Shown: positions 1-11,196, counted from the stretch's first letter. The stretch: 64,000 nt of DNA from Isoetes taiwanensis (GCA_021234155.1 JAJEKV010000110.1:2760338-2824337); one strand, 5' to 3'. Translations and numbers: made by a program. Notes: generated by a model from the letters alone, not told the origin.

Positions 1-953
1 AACCTTGTGCTACAAGTCTCGCCTTATATCTTTGGCTTCCATCTGCATTTGTCTTTATTTTGAACAACCATTTACTACCTATACTGATTTTATGGGCAAT
101 CCACAGTTTCATATGTATTTGTGTTGCTAAATGATTGCAGCTCCTCTTTGATAAAATCATATTCTATTCTATTCTATTTATTGCTTCAATCCATTTTTCC
201 TTGTCTTCACAATTAAGGACGTCTTCATAAGTTTTTGGCAACACATGATCATTCATGATAGCAAAAATCTGTTCATGATCATATTCAGCCTGCTCAAATC
301 TCTTGCTTTTACCTGCCTCATTTCTTCCATAATTATCAACATCTATCTTTAAGTCTTCAATCAATTTTTCAGTCTGTGTTTTTCTTTTTTTAATATGCAT
401 TGCCTCGTGATGTTGCTCTTCTAAATCACCTTCGTTTCTGCTGTCACAGTCTGGTTCATTGCTTTGAGCAGCTTCATTTTTGAAAGTCAGCTTATCACTG
501 TCTGCCTCAAGGTCCACTTCAAACTGCACCTTTTTTTCTAACTTAGCTTTCTCATTTAGTGCCATCCCTTTTGGGTATCTATCTTTATATAGTGTTCCCT
601 CATCAAAAAGGACATCTCGACTTATTACAACTTCCTTTGTTTCAGGGATATAAATTCTGTACCCTTTTTGACTCAGAGTCATAACCAACAAGGTAACCAA
701 TCAGAGCCTTGTTGTCTAACTTCTCTCTAAGTTCTGAAGGTACATGAGTGTAAGCTAGGCAGCCGTATGTGTTGAACATATCAAAATTTAACTCATCATT
801 GGAATTTGACAAGAGGTTTTGAGGTACATTACCTTGAAGAGTAGCCGATGGCAGTTTGTTTTGTATCAACACAGCTGTCTTCAACGCCTCTTCCCAAAGA
901 AAATTTGGTAGACCACTATGCTTGATCTTTGTTCTCACAGCATCCATGATCAT
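1..953 (-). pseudogene. copia integrase C-terminus, linker and first part of RT
   Basis: Minus-strand continuation of the polyprotein. It shows LWEEALKTAVLIQNKLPS, then TYGCLAYTHVP and the conserved IGYLVGYD, with a frame change near 680. The next frame has VVISRDVLFDE followed by an acidic, low-complexity linker of about 100 residues, then WIEAINRIE. A stop after that is followed by the start of the RT domain (KWLFKIKTNADG, RYKARLVAQG) at the window edge. The order is standard for copia pol. At least two frameshifts and a stop make it a relic. Confidence 0.85.
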
Positions 954-1559
954 TCTATTTCCGCAACTCCGTTCTGCTGAGGGCTGTACCTGCAGGTCAG
1001 CTGTCTTCTAATTCCATTTGCAACACAAAAATGCTTAAATTTATTTGAGAGGTACCGAATACAATTTACTTGTTTGCCTGTTTGTCTTTCAGCTTCTGTT
1101 ATTAAATGTTTCAAGGCTATTATGGCTTGAGATTTCTTAGCAAGACAATAGCATATGCATCTCCTACTATAGTCGTTAATAAAAGTTATGAAGTATCTCC
1201 TATTGTTTCTACTTCTCACGTTCAATGGTCCGCACAGATCGGTGTGGACTAACTCAAGGACATCTTTAGCTCTGTGTTTGCTTTTAATAAAAGGTAGCCT
1301 GCTGAACTTTCCAAGCATACAGCCTTCACAAATGAATTTATCTTTTTGTTCATGATTGCATTTTATCCATCCCTTTTCTGCTAAATACTTAATATCATTG
1401 CAGTTTGTATGCCCAAGCCGGTTGTGCCATAGTTCTACATCATCAAGATTAACAGAATATATACTGGGATTAGTTACACCATTCAATTGAAATAAATTGC
1501 CACGTCTTTGAGCTTCTGTGATTAAAAGCAAACTTTGAATGGCAACATACCCAAGTTTT
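950..1559 (-). pseudogene. copia pre-integrase and integrase core fragment
   Basis: About 200 residues. The pre-integrase part has LWHNRLGHTN followed by a CEGC pair, the HHCC zinc site found in copia elements. The integrase core follows with HTDLCGPL, carrying the first catalytic Asp, and FINDYSR. Near the end is YSPQQNGVAE, carrying the catalytic Glu. The segment that should hold the second catalytic Asp (normally a SDNG motif) reads RYLSNKF, so that Asp is lost. The frame breaks just after the Glu motif and continues in another frame at 953. Upstream, residues KLGYVAIQ can be read back to about 1559, where similarity to a copia polyprotein ends. Confidence 0.88.
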
Positions 1560-2689
1560 AGTCTTCAAATGAAATTTCAAGAGGCCTTACAATCTTGAAA
1601 TTCGAATTTGATCTTCTGCAAATAATAAGAGACCCGAAAAAATTTAAGGAAACCAAAGGTACATGCAAATAAAAAACAAAGCAAAGTCATGTCTATTGAA
1701 ATCAAATTACAATGAAAGAAATCTTGGATTCAAAGCAAAGCAACAGACCCGAAATTTTGTCTTCGAAAGAAAGTATGCAAAAAGGCTCTACATTCTTGTA
1801 AGGCCGAATTTGATCTTCTGTCAGACCCAAATCTTAGGAGAAAGTCCATACATTCTTCTTCATCAGTGATCAGTGATGGTGCACCGAAAATTCTCCCCCA
1901 AATTTTGAATTCTCTCGGGCGGGCGGTGGTGGTTGAAGCAAGAAACGAAAATAGGTAAGTGGCTAACTACCTTTCGAACTAATTTTCGAACTAATTAGGG
2001 GGGGACAGGGGGACAACTAAAATAAGACACTATACCATGCTTTAACCCCCTTCCTTTATTTTGTTGCCTTGGTGTTCATTCCATTGATTAGGTGCATATA
2101 TATCTGATTGTTGTAGATTTGAATTGTGGTAATTCTCAGGGTCTTAATATTTCTCAATTCTGCTTAAACCTTCACGAAATCTTCATGCCAAAACTATGGT
2201 TTGAGGAAACCTTGGAGCCTTCCGAATTTCAATTCACATCATTTGTCATTCAGACGTTTATATAAGTATAGATTCTAATGTGTGCAGCAAGGATCTTTGC
2301 AAGGTTTGCGTCCTATCTTTCCAAAAATCATAAATATGCACAAGTTCATTATTTTTTCTCATAACTTATACCATATTGCGGTGGCATTTTATACCTTCAT
2401 GCAAATGGGATACAATAACCTGATCATATTCTACGATATGAAAATGTAGAATGTCCTCAAAACATTGTAGAACTCTCAAATGCTAAATGTTTTATCTAAA
2501 TGTGTATAAAGTTATTGCCTTATAATTTTCCAAGACATTTGTTTGGTTCTTTTGTTGCTATTGGTCATTGCAGAGGTTGCATATCAGAATGTCTCTATAC
2601 ATATCAATCTTTGCCATAAAAATGCAATTTCTTGGAATATTATGTTTGCAGCGTGTTCATCCTATGCCAACAGGAAGAATAGAACAGAA
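1560..2689. other. non-coding stretch, no gene recognised
   Basis: I see no coding signal. A short internal repeat built around gaatttgatcttctg occurs near 1600 and again near 1808. A G-rich patch lies near 1997-2012. The 21-base string cactataccatgctttaaccc near 2030 recurs near 29165, but I could not extend the match into a larger repeat. Confidence 0.5.
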
Positions 2690-3345
2690 TAGAATAGACT
2701 TTTATCGTCCACGGAGACCAATTGGCCTATGGGACCGAAACAAAAAGAGAGCAGCATGCATATTACTGTCATGATTAAAACCCACGCCCAAAGAGTTTTC
2801 GAGGGAAAAACCTTAGCAGTAATAAGTATGTTGGTATACTGTACAATTGTATAGGACAATTCAATACTGTCCCGGAGGACACGATTGAGTCCGTGTATCC
2901 ATAACCTCTTGGAGGTATTCCCAACAAGCCCACGGACGTCGTATTCAATAACTCATGCAGCGGCTGGTCAGGCACAACTAACCGAACATGTCGTGCTCGG
3001 ATGTGGGCAAACGCTGGGCAGATCTGGAGGGCATGACATTCATCTTCAATGGCGCCCTGGTGGCAACACTGACAAAGCCTATCCTCCCGTGCTTCCCGAG
3101 TCCAACGCCCTGTCTCAATGCGGAGACGACGTGCACCCGTGCGAATGGACGACGCTTCTTCATGGGCAAATGGGTGCACAAGTACTGATATGGGCCTCTC
3201 ATGAACACAGGGTTGACTTGTTGTTGATAGGGTGCCATCTTAATGTGTGCCAGAGCATCTGCATCCCAGAGCTTGCAAAGGAAACTAGCATCTAGGTACA
3301 ACTTTAGTGCATTGTGATCCTTCTTTGTCTGTACCTGCACATATC
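2690..3345 (-). mobile_element. LINE (non-LTR retrotransposon), copy A, 3' end only
   Basis: 5'-truncated LINE on the minus strand. Two overlapping frames (3340-2978 and 3179-2775) together give the C-terminal end of the ORF. They show FLCKLWDADAL, a conserved THLPM, then a zinc-finger-like CQCC followed by GAIEDECHALQICP (CxxC, His, Cys) and PLHELLNTTSVGLLG. Copies B (31.2-33.2 kb) and C (47.6-48.7 kb) carry the same order of motifs. The 3' untranslated part holds an inverted repeat at 2761-2824 and ends in the family sequence that includes ggacgataaaag. A frame change between the two pieces means this copy is dead. Confidence 0.8.
2761..2824 (-). repeat. stem-loop in LINE copy A 3' UTR
   Basis: TATTACTG (2761-2768) and CAGTAATA (2817-2824) are perfect 8-base inverted arms. 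An inner AAAACCC-type stem is partly eroded. The same structure sits at the same place in copies B and C. Confidence 0.7.
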
Positions 3346-4148
3346 ATAGTGCCAAGTGATGATGCAATGTAGATTACTCACTATGAGATACCATATGCCT
3401 TCAATGGTAGTGCTTCATTCTTTGCTGGGCTATGACGATATTTCCAAAGCAAGTACACACAAAAAATGTGCTGCAAAACTAGCCAAAGGATTATCTGGGA
3501 GATTTTCAAATACCAAACTACATTTTTTATGTTCTGGATATGAAGAAGAATATAGCTTTTCGGGTGTTGTAGGGTAAATTGCAGTCAAAACAAATGTCAT
3601 CAGAAGTACCTTCACATCACGTGGGTCTTTTTTGTTGCTATCGCAGCAACATAATTTTAAATAAGATCACCTTTGGTACATGTATCTCGACTTCTTAGAC
3701 GTTATCTCAATCACATTATATATTTTACAGTTTTGGCACTGCTACTCATGCATGTGTGAGAATTGTTCATCACATATTGAAGCAGCACTGATTGCAAACG
3801 TACAGGCTTAGACAACACAGAATGTTAGTTCATGAAGATATATGATCTTATGTGGTTACAATATAAAAAAAGGGGAAGATCATGGTCACACATTCGAAGG
3901 GAAAATATCAAAGGATGCATGAACTATTTTTAACATATGTCTTAAGTTTCCTATTATATTTGAGGAGTTATAGGCATGATATTTGGAGCCAAACTGTTTT
4001 GAAAACAGACACGATTGCTTCTGCCGAATGCCGGCTCCTAGTCGGCCGGAATGAAGCAAATAAAATATGTAAGAAGAACGTAGATGTCAGATATAGGTTC
4101 GGAGGTTGATCGGCAGGTTAACTAAGCACAACTTTGAGTTGTGGCTTG
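3346..4148. other. non-coding stretch, no gene recognised
   Basis: Short open frames here have no recognisable motif, biased composition or neighbour in common. I see nothing to annotate. Confidence 0.45.
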
Positions 4149-4369
4149 TGTTGTCGGGGGATATTTCTGCACGATTAGGTGCAGTCAACGCTGCTACAGT
4201 AATGGGTCATACCCATAGCTACAGTACTTGATAAATTCATATCTCAATGTTTTTTACGCATTGACATTTTATGAAAACATTGAATGTTGCTATCTCAATA
4301 GAAGTTGTTGAATAGCAATTATATCTATTGAATTGAAACCTGCATCTCAGTAGTACTAATTTGTTAACA
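4149..4369 (+). repeat. probable copia 5' LTR
   Basis: The segment runs from TGTTGTCGGG to TTGTTAACA and lies directly before a primer-binding site, as a 5' LTR should. No second LTR is in the window, so the left boundary is judged only from the TGTT start and is uncertain. Confidence 0.4.
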
Positions 4370-4370
4370 T

Positions 4371-4383
4371 TGGTATTAGAGCA
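4371..4383 (+). other. primer-binding site (initiator Met tRNA type)
   Basis: TGGTATTAGAGC matches the usual plant copia primer-binding site complementary to initiator tRNA-Met, with one difference from TGGTATCAGAGC. It lies one base after the probable LTR and just before the gag start. Confidence 0.7.
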
Positions 4384-4389
4384 GGAAGA

Positions 4390-5040
4390 TGTCTAGTCGC
4401 TTTGGTGCAAGCCTTTTAAGCAGTGTAGAAGTGTTCAAGGGAGGAGCTGGATTCTAGGTGTGGAAGGATTCAATCAAACATATCCTGGAGGTTGAAGAAT
4501 TGTGGGATCTAGTGGATCCAGAAAGTGAAGAAACTCTGAATGAGTTGAATGCCATTAGTAGGTCAGAAAACTCTGTTAATATTCGTTCTAATGATGATGA
4601 TACAGGTAATGTGAATGCTGCACGAACAATATTAAGTGCTGGAGCAAGAAGGTCTGCATATGCAAGACTCAAAGAAGCTCAGGGCATCATTACTTGCAAG
4701 GTGAGTCCTACCATCAGGCTTAAGTTAAGAAATAAAACACCCAGACAAATGTGGAAGTTCCTCCTTAAGCAGTCTGAAGAGAAAACATCATCACAGATAG
4801 ATCTTCTAGAAAAAGAGTTAAGGGGTCTAAAACTACAGGAAGATGGAGATATTTCAGAATTTTTCAATAACTTTGATAATATTATAGTGGATCTGTCTGG
4901 GGCAGGAGTGAGCATATCCGAAAGGAGCCAAGTTCTTCAAATATCAAGAGCAATAATTGAAAATGATCAGCTGGCTCTTTTTATAAGGAATATCAGTCAG
5001 ACTAGAGAAGAGGCTGAGACTATTCTCAAAACAGTATGAA
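4390..5040 (+). pseudogene. copia gag (capsid part)
   Basis: Gag begins at ATG 4390 (MSSRFGASLL) and meets an in-frame TAG at 4454-4456. It then continues for about 190 residues through VWKDSIKHILEVEELWDL, DISEFFNNFDNIIVDL and LALFIRNISQTREEAETIL. These are typical copia gag features: a small-residue N-terminus, a W-containing first helix, and an F-x-x-x-D-N-I-I helix that precedes the zinc knuckles. A one-base shift near 5033 moves the reading frame into the next segment. The early stop plus the shift inactivate it. Confidence 0.82.
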
Positions 5041-5737
5041 CAGAAAAAAATAACTAAGGGAGAAGAGCCAACTGAGGTGCTTTATGCTGGCAATACTAGC
5101 AAGGGTAAGTGCTTTTACTGCCACGAGCAAGGTCACTTTAAGAATGACTGCCCAAAACTGAATAATGATCAGACCTGCTTTAACTGCGGTGGCAAGGGTC
5201 ACATAGCAGCCAAGTGTGCTTCGCCAAAAGATTATGGACGAGGAAAAGGGAAAAACCTTAGAGGAGGAAGAAATCAAGCAAACAAAGGTCGAGGAGGAAG
5301 AAGGCCTGCCTCTGTCAATCTAGCACGGGAAAAAGATCAAGAGGAGAAAGAAGTAGAGGACGAAAATGAGGTAAATTGTGCATTCGTTGTGCTTGATAAA
5401 AAAGATGGCGCTAATACTTTATGTGATACACTTGTAGTTGATAGTGGAGCTGAGAGATCAGTAGTTCAATCTACTGATCTACTCAAAAACCTAAAGCAAG
5501 TAAATTCCAGAAAAATTCAAGTTGGAAACGGAGATTTGCAGCAAATTGAAGGAACCGGGTTGTTACAGCTTACAGATCTTCAAGGGAATGTAATTAATAT
5601 TGAAAACGCTTTGTGCGTCTCAAGCATAATCAAAAATCTAATTTCTGTTAGCCAGTTAGTCGATTTAGGGTACAGAGTCACCTTTGAATCAATGGCTTGT
5701 AAAATCTATCTTGATAATGAATTGAAGTATTGTAGTG
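5041..5737 (+). pseudogene. copia zinc knuckles and protease
   Basis: Continuation of gag in the +1 frame. It has two CCHC knuckles (CFYCHEQGHFKNDC and CFNCGGKGHIAAKC), a basic Gly/Arg-rich spacer, then the aspartic protease with the catalytic VVDSGAERSV and a later NLISVSQLVDLGY. Similarity to copia stops near KIYLDNELK (about 5735), just before the point where pre-integrase should start. That missing part is found inverted at 1559-1. The protease Asp and both knuckles look intact, so decay is recent or mild. Confidence 0.85.
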
Positions 5738-6742
5738 CTCTCTTTGTTTTGTGTTTGATTTGCATGTAGATTTGGTTTCCTTCTTGTAATCATCCAGAAA
5801 AATATATCCGGCATGCATTCAAGAGCCATGCATGAAAAATATATCCGGTTTAATGTGGTGAATTCTGATTTTTTTTTTTTTGGCATATTGAAGACTTAAA
5901 GTATTACGCTATGTAATTCATTTTCTATATGATACTTTCTTACGTCTCGTTAATTTTGTAAGCAGGGACTATTATAGGTGCGAAGGTGGCGTTTGCGAGC
6001 AATCAAGATGGAAGAAGTGGAGCAAAGAAACTTTATGGGAAAGAGGAAGAGGACAAGAGAGCAGGAGACTCTAAAGAAGAGGAAACAAAGAAAGAGAAAA
6101 AAAGAAGAGAAGAATGCTTTGATGCTGGAGTCCAAAGCTTATGCCAATCAAGTGAGTAAACAAAAGATTGTGTCTAATCTAGTGTTCTCATTCAAAAGGC
6201 AAGTTTGTCAAATGGATTTGGAAGATAAAAGGGAAGTGCTAAATGATTTCTTGAAGCACAAAGAAATGAAGGATGTTGCTGATCACTTGAAGGATTGAGA
6301 AGTCAAAAGCCATGTGATTGAGAACATTCGAGAATCTATTCGGACTATAAAAGGATCTAGTAGTTTAGATTCTATGGCTGTAAGAAGAAGTGTACTTGCC
6401 ATGTCTATTGGGAAGGAGACTTTAAATCAAGCTATTAGCAAGAGAAGTTTGGGAAAAGTTTTGGGAGTCCATCCTAGATGTATTGTAGCAGCCAAGGAAA
6501 AACGTAAAGAAGTGGAGTTTAATAAGGAGGGATGGGTATATTTTAGAAGGTCACGGAGGTTTGATTCAATTGACAAATATGTCATTGAACTGGTTCAAAG
6601 TTTTTGGGACACAAATACAAGAGTTTCCCCTAATGCAAAGGATGTGAAGTTCGTAAGACCGGAAAGAAATGTGAAGGAGGAACATGCTACACATTATCCG
6701 GAGGATACTCAGTGCAAAATATCTTTTGTTGATTTTTGGTGA

Positions 6743-7225
6743 TATGTGCATCATTTGTAGATGTAGTTGTTGTTGCAGCTTATGTAGATGTAGTTGGTGT
6801 TGCAGACTAAGGTTTGAAGTACGCAGTTCTTAATATGCAACTTAAACATTTCGAGCTGCCGCAGCTTGGTGGTGGTGAGATTCAACTTAAGTTGTTAGTC
6901 CGCAGATTGATGTTGCGCTTAGTGTTTGAGCTCCATTACATAGTTTCAGTTTGTGTTGCAGAGAGCATGTTAAATAGTTAGACTACAGTTAGTGTTTCAG
7001 CAAGTGTTCGAGTTATGTCAGTGGTTGCAGTTTGTGATTATGTTTGTTGCGATTCATGGTTGGTGTTGCGATTATGACCATTAGTTGCGGTGTTGTATGT
7101 TTGTAGTTTGTGTTTTCGTTGTCATAGTGAGTTACAAATGGCGGTTTATAGTTGCGCTTAGAGTAGAGTTACATGTTCATGTGTACTTGTTATTTGACAT
7201 GTTACTCACATATTTCTTGATTATG
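6743..7225 (+). repeat. GTTGCAGTT-rich degenerate repeat, probable intron filler of the transposase gene
   Basis: The stretch is full of imperfect copies of gttgcagtt, gtgttgcag and gtttcagttt. There are no long open frames belonging to the gene, which resumes on both sides. The same kind of repeat, on the minus strand, fills the spacer upstream of the coiled-coil exon in each tandem unit (15950-16200, 21370-21640, 27200-27500). In both settings it lies between coding segments in transcript orientation. Some gttgcg variants may be CAG base-call errors. Confidence 0.5.
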
Positions 7226-7765
7226 TTTTGCGGTCGACCGAGATGTTCATTAAATTCAAAGAACAAAGACCAAGAAATTACAATTGGCCAAAGAGCATTT
7301 GAAAAACTAAAACCATGGTATGTAATGAAATTGAAACAGTTCAATTCATGTTGTTGCATTCATCATGTGAGATTTGCAGATGCTCTTGGATGGCTTAAAT
7401 TCACTTAGAAATATGCATGTAGAATGTTGCACCTGTGCATGTGAGGTATGCCAATCTACAGGCCAACTATGTGCTGCCAAGACTAAGAAGTATAAGTCAA
7501 CCACTCAGCTCTGGCAATCCATATTGTGTCCTAAAGAAGAAAATCAAGAATTCCACAAGAAAGATTGCATTTATGGAGATTGTGAGCAAAGTGTGGTGTG
7601 TCTCGGCTACACGCGGTGTCCCTCTAGAGTTGTCCGAAGAAGGATTTGTGAGTTGGGAGTACTGGGATTATGAGGAAGGAGGTAAGGATAAGTGGGGGAA
7701 ACCCAAGAAAGTACTCCAGCGTCTGTGGAGGAAAACAAAACCAAAAGATCTTATGCACACATTGA

Positions 7766-9070
7766 TTGACAGATTGGCAAAGTTTCCAGTGCACAGCCTT
7801 TAGGCACAAATGGCAAGCGATGCAGTTTAGGGATATGTTAGACAACCTCCCTTTTGGGGTTATTGTATCTGTAGTAGACTTTGCAGAGAACTTCACAATT
7901 CAATTGCAGGATCAAGTTCAATTTGCGTACTGGACAAGCAAACAGGTCACCATTCTTGTACAAATCACATACTATTTGGAGCCTTCATCAGGTGATGTCA
8001 TCAAGGACACCCATTACTATATATCTGATGATACAAAATATGACACACTGTTCGTCCAGCATGCATTTATGATGCATCACGAATTCATGAAAGAACAGGG
8101 CATACATCCAAAAAAGCATTGGGTATTTTCAGATGGAGCTGCATCCCAATTCAAAGCTGCCCGGCCATTCTATTTTGTAGGAAGGTATTCTCATGAGACA
8201 CTCATTGAAATGATGTGGAATTTTTTCGGCTCCAATCACGGCAAAGGGGAGCATGATGGGAAGGCTGCAGAGTTGAAACGGTGGCTAAGGGAGATGATGA
8301 AGAGATCACAGTCTGTAAAAGTAGAATGTGCTGCTGATATTGTGAATATAGCCAGGGAGAATTTCATTGCTGTTGCTCCATCTTCAAGTGTGAACAAGAA
8401 ACCAGTAAGAAGGTCGTTTTGGGAAGTGAAAAATGTGGATAGAAAGAATGCATGGGGTGCTGAGACTGTGGAGGACACGAGGAACATTCATTCTGTGCAT
8501 GCATTTAACTTAGCATCTCCTACGCAATTGCATATAAGGCGTTTATCTTGTTTTTGTGCATATTGCCTTGATGCACAATGGGAGAAGTGTCTGAACAAGG
8601 AATATGTAGATGATTGGGAGCTCGTAGTTGTTGAGCCAAGCAAGGCTATAGCTGATGAATACGAGTTGCGCAGATTTGAAAGAGCTCTATTTTCTGGAGA
8701 TGCAGCTGTGTTGAGTGATTTGGTAAGGGAAGGAGATAACTTCGCTGTCGCAGCTCCAAAGGACAATGATGAGGATACTTTATTTTGGATATTATTGTGT
8801 ACGAAAGAGAAATATGTGGTTCAGACAGATTTTGAAGCCTATGGGAATTGGTTTTATAAAGGGGAAGAAGTTTTAGAGGGAACTTACTACAAAAAAGTCC
8901 CAAGATCGCTTACAGGCTACACTTTATGTTCTAACGAGCCAAAAGGCATTGTTTATGCTACCCAAGTTTGCTCAATAAGACTTGATATGGCACAAGCAAA
9001 ACATAGGCTCGAAAAGGAAACCGGGTTGTTTACAAACTTTGTGAAGCCCGACAAAGGAAAAAGATTTTAG
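7766..9070 (+). CDS. transposase-like catalytic half, 434-residue open frame
   Basis: Open frame with MTDWQSFQCTAF at its start, but the ATG is probably internal because related sequence continues upstream in another frame (WRKTKPKDLMHTLIDRL). Visible conserved blocks are SVVDFAENFTIQLQD (first Asp), HWVFSDGAASQFKAA (second Asp) and WNFFGSNHGKGEHDGKAAEL, the family's HGKG...DG signature. A Cys pair follows (CFCAYC) with DDWELVVVEP. The last 100 residues (GNWFYKGEEVLEGTYYKK) form a separate C-terminal module not essential to the DDE fold. The transposition role is inferred from family resemblance. Whether it is mobile, domesticated or dead cannot be told from sequence alone. Confidence 0.65.
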   Translation: MTDWQSFQCTAFRHKWQAMQFRDMLDNLPFGVIVSVVDFAENFTIQLQDQVQFAYWTSKQVTILVQITYYLEPSSGDVIKDTHYYISDDTKYDTLFVQHAFMMHHEFMKEQGIHPKKHWVFSDGAASQFKAARPFYFVGRYSHETLIEMMWNFFGSNHGKGEHDGKAAELKRWLREMMKRSQSVKVECAADIVNIARENFIAVAPSSSVNKKPVRRSFWEVKNVDRKNAWGAETVEDTRNIHSVHAFNLASPTQLHIRRLSCFCAYCLDAQWEKCLNKEYVDDWELVVVEPSKAIADEYELRRFERALFSGDAAVLSDLVREGDNFAVAAPKDNDEDTLFWILLCTKEKYVVQTDFEAYGNWFYKGEEVLEGTYYKKVPRSLTGYTLCSNEPKGIVYATQVCSIRLDMAQAKHRLEKETGLFTNFVKPDKGKRF

Positions 9071-9914
9071 ACAATCTCCCCCGATGTGCTATCATCTAAG
9101 AGGATTAAATATTCGCCATGGTTGGAATGTAGTTAGTGTTGCGGCCTCGTGACTTGAAGCTTTAAGTGAAACAAACAGATCGAAGGGTCGATTTATATTG
9201 TGTGCGACTATGATGTATCTCGTTATTAAGTTCTTGATGTTTGTCTTTGATCATCAACAAACAGTTAATTTTTGAAGTCAAGTTTTGGACTTCTATTGTA
9301 CTGTTCTTTTTTCTTGAATAAAACAAATATCCCTGCTCTGGTTTGGAAATATCAGATTGGATGTGTATTTGTATTATCACTGTTTTGATTTGGAAGGGCT
9401 CTAAGACAAAACTTCCTGATACAAAACATGAACACTTATATTACAAAACAGATTGGAACAAATCAGGATTGCATACATAAAGTCCTGCTCTAAATAGCAC
9501 TGATACAGATCAAAAAAAGGCCAACCCAAAAAGGCCATGCAACCAAATTAGGCAAATATATTTATAAAAAGCATCTTTTCTGCTCCTAGCAGAATTCGCA
9601 TGCATAGGAAGGACCCATCACTTCATACATGTACCACTCTTGCTGGCGACTTCAGGTTTAGGGCAGATCCGGAAGGAAGTGAACCGTGAACCCTAGAAAA
9701 AAAAAACCAATGGTTATTGGCGATATCCCACAAGCCTAACCCAAATGAAAAGGGCTTCACATATAAGCAATTAAAAAATTATTTCTAGTAAATGGGTTAA
9801 TGTGGGGGCATTGGATGCCTTCTTGATGCAGTTGTCTTGGACCTATGCACAAATTTAGGTTGGATTGGTTGTTCATGGACCCCCGGCACCTCGGAATCCA
9901 TGAGCAGCCATTCC
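9071..9914. other. non-coding stretch, no gene recognised
   Basis: AT-rich sequence downstream of the transposase. No coding or repeat family is recognised. Confidence 0.45.
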
Positions 9915-10115
9915 TTTGCCAAATTTCCGTTGAAACTATAGCTAATCTCATTGCTATCCTTTTGCAAAATTTTCGTGAAACTATAGCTAATCTCATTGCT
10001 AGTTAATACTGTGAACTTTGCCAAATTTCCGTGAAACTATAGCTAATCTCATTGCTATCCTTTTTGCAAAATTTTCGTGAAACTATAGCTAATCTCATTG
10101 CTAGTTAATATCGTG
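9915..10115. repeat. tandem repeat, about 113 bp unit built of two 55 bp halves
   Basis: The core actatagctaatctcattg occurs four times (near 9935, 9980, 10035 and 10082), alternating between gccaaatttccg and gcaaaattttcg lead-ins. The higher-order unit is about 113 bp, twice repeated. Confidence 0.8.
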
Positions 10116-10189
10116 GAACTTATTCACTACCTATCTCTTTTACATAAGCGTGAAAATCTAGCTCCATTTCTTTAGCCATAATTCAATTG

Positions 10190-10745
10190 ATCATCACTTG
10201 AATATGGTCTACATAAGTTTCATATGGTCAAATTGTTTTACATCACATAAGTTTCTACATATGGTCACATAAGTTTCTACATCACTTGCATATGGTCACA
10301 TCGTTTCTTTTAACTTCATAAGTGTGTTATGGATTTAGGGTTAATTAGAACACATTAGAACTATTTATGATTCCATAGTTTTAAATGCCTATTGGAATTT
10401 GCCTTTTGGCACTAGTTAGAGTATCTTATGACCAAATGCACTAGTTTAAGGCATCTTCAAATGCATCCATAGTTTAAGTGCCACAATGTGCCTTATATTG
10501 AAATCATGACTTGTCTACATTGTTTCTTTTAACTATTGATGCTTCCATAGTTTTAGATTCGAATGTAAAGAATAAATTTATGTAGAACATTCTCTTGAAC
10601 ACTTGAACTATTGATCATCACTTGAATATGGTCTACATAAGTTTCATATGGTCAAATTGTTTTGCATCACATAAGTTTCTACATCACATAAGTTTTAGAT
10701 TCGAATGTAAAGAATAAATTTATGTAGAACATTCTCTTTACGAAA
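10190..10745. repeat. direct repeats between the tandem array and the 5.4 kb units
   Basis: A block with cttgaatatggtctacataa at 10198 recurs at 10620. A second block with gattcgaatgtaaagaataa recurs at about 10555 and 10698. Short forms of cataagtttctacatcac are scattered between. There is no gene. Confidence 0.7.
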
Positions 10746-10930
10746 AAAATCTAGGTATGCTTGCATGGGCTCGGGTTCCGAGGCAAGGACATTGATGGCA
10801 CCTTTACTGCCGTTTCTATATAATGCCATTTTTTTAGGCGATTTTTTAGATCTTCCACTCACTTCCGACATCCGGGTTCCTTGTTCTTCCCATTCAGATC
10901 ACTTTCGGTCCTCCAATTTCTTCCAGAGAC

Positions 10931-11196
10931 ATGGCCCGCGGCCGGGAAGGCCGACGCAGAATCCTCCCGGCTTCCTCCACTTCCAAGCAATGGGGGCATG
11001 CAAATGACCTTTGTTGCTAAATTTTCATCTGGGGAAGTCAATCGAGTCATTGAGCAAGGAGCTAAAGTTTCTAAGAGAGTTCAAAGATTTGGATTGACCG
11101 TGTTTTGCCTCATGAGGAGCCTTTTACAGATGATCATGCAATCTCGATGGACTTTATCTTTATGTGGAGTCTGCAGATGCCCCCCTCGATCACTAG
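10931..11196 (+). pseudogene. small H3-tail-like gene, copy 1 (frame broken)
   Basis: Aligned to the copy at 21751. The start ATG and the last residues are kept, but the first codons are scrambled (atggcccgcgg where copy 3 has atggccaggatcaag), and further one-base changes lie at former CTG/CAG sites. The broken frame is probably a sequence error rather than true loss. Confidence 0.6.

Larger units (their letters stand above)
1..1559 (-). mobile_element. Ty1/copia fragment: pre-integrase, integrase, start of RT
   Basis: Read on the minus strand, this is the central part of a copia polyprotein in the order pre-integrase zinc region, integrase, linker, start of reverse transcriptase. It runs off the left edge of the window. 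Frameshifts split it into at least three readable pieces (1531-950, 953-642, 700-164), so it is not functional here. No gag or LTR is attached at its 5' side. The missing gag-protease half lies inverted at 4.39-5.74 kb and stops where this fragment begins, so the two may be halves of one element. Assignment to copia is secure from domain order. The shared origin of the halves is inferred. Confidence 0.9.
5978..9070 (+). pseudogene. DDE-like transposase gene, whole locus (possibly Sola-like), with frame breaks
   Basis: The order of parts matches a transposase family common in cnidarian, insect and fish genomes. A basic Lys/Arg coiled-coil N-terminus comes first (5978-6295), then a helical DNA-binding-like part with SLGKVLGVHPRCIVAAKEK and FWDTNTRVSPNAKDV (6314-6742). 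After a repeat-filled gap (6743-7225) comes a section beginning AFEKLKPWYVMKLKQFNSC (7265-7405). A Cys-rich part follows (CCTCACEVC, then LCPKEE and CIYGDC, 7374-7600), and finally the catalytic part (7766-9070). An in-frame TGA at 6296 and frame changes near 7405, 7570 and 7795 break it. The gap may be an intron. I know this family as an uncharacterised DDE-type group; the Sola assignment is from memory and tentative. Confidence 0.6.

Noticed and set aside
6296-6298. TGA readthrough or selenocysteine in the transposase N-terminal part
   Set aside because: Other frame breaks occur downstream in the same gene, so simple decay or sequence error explains it.
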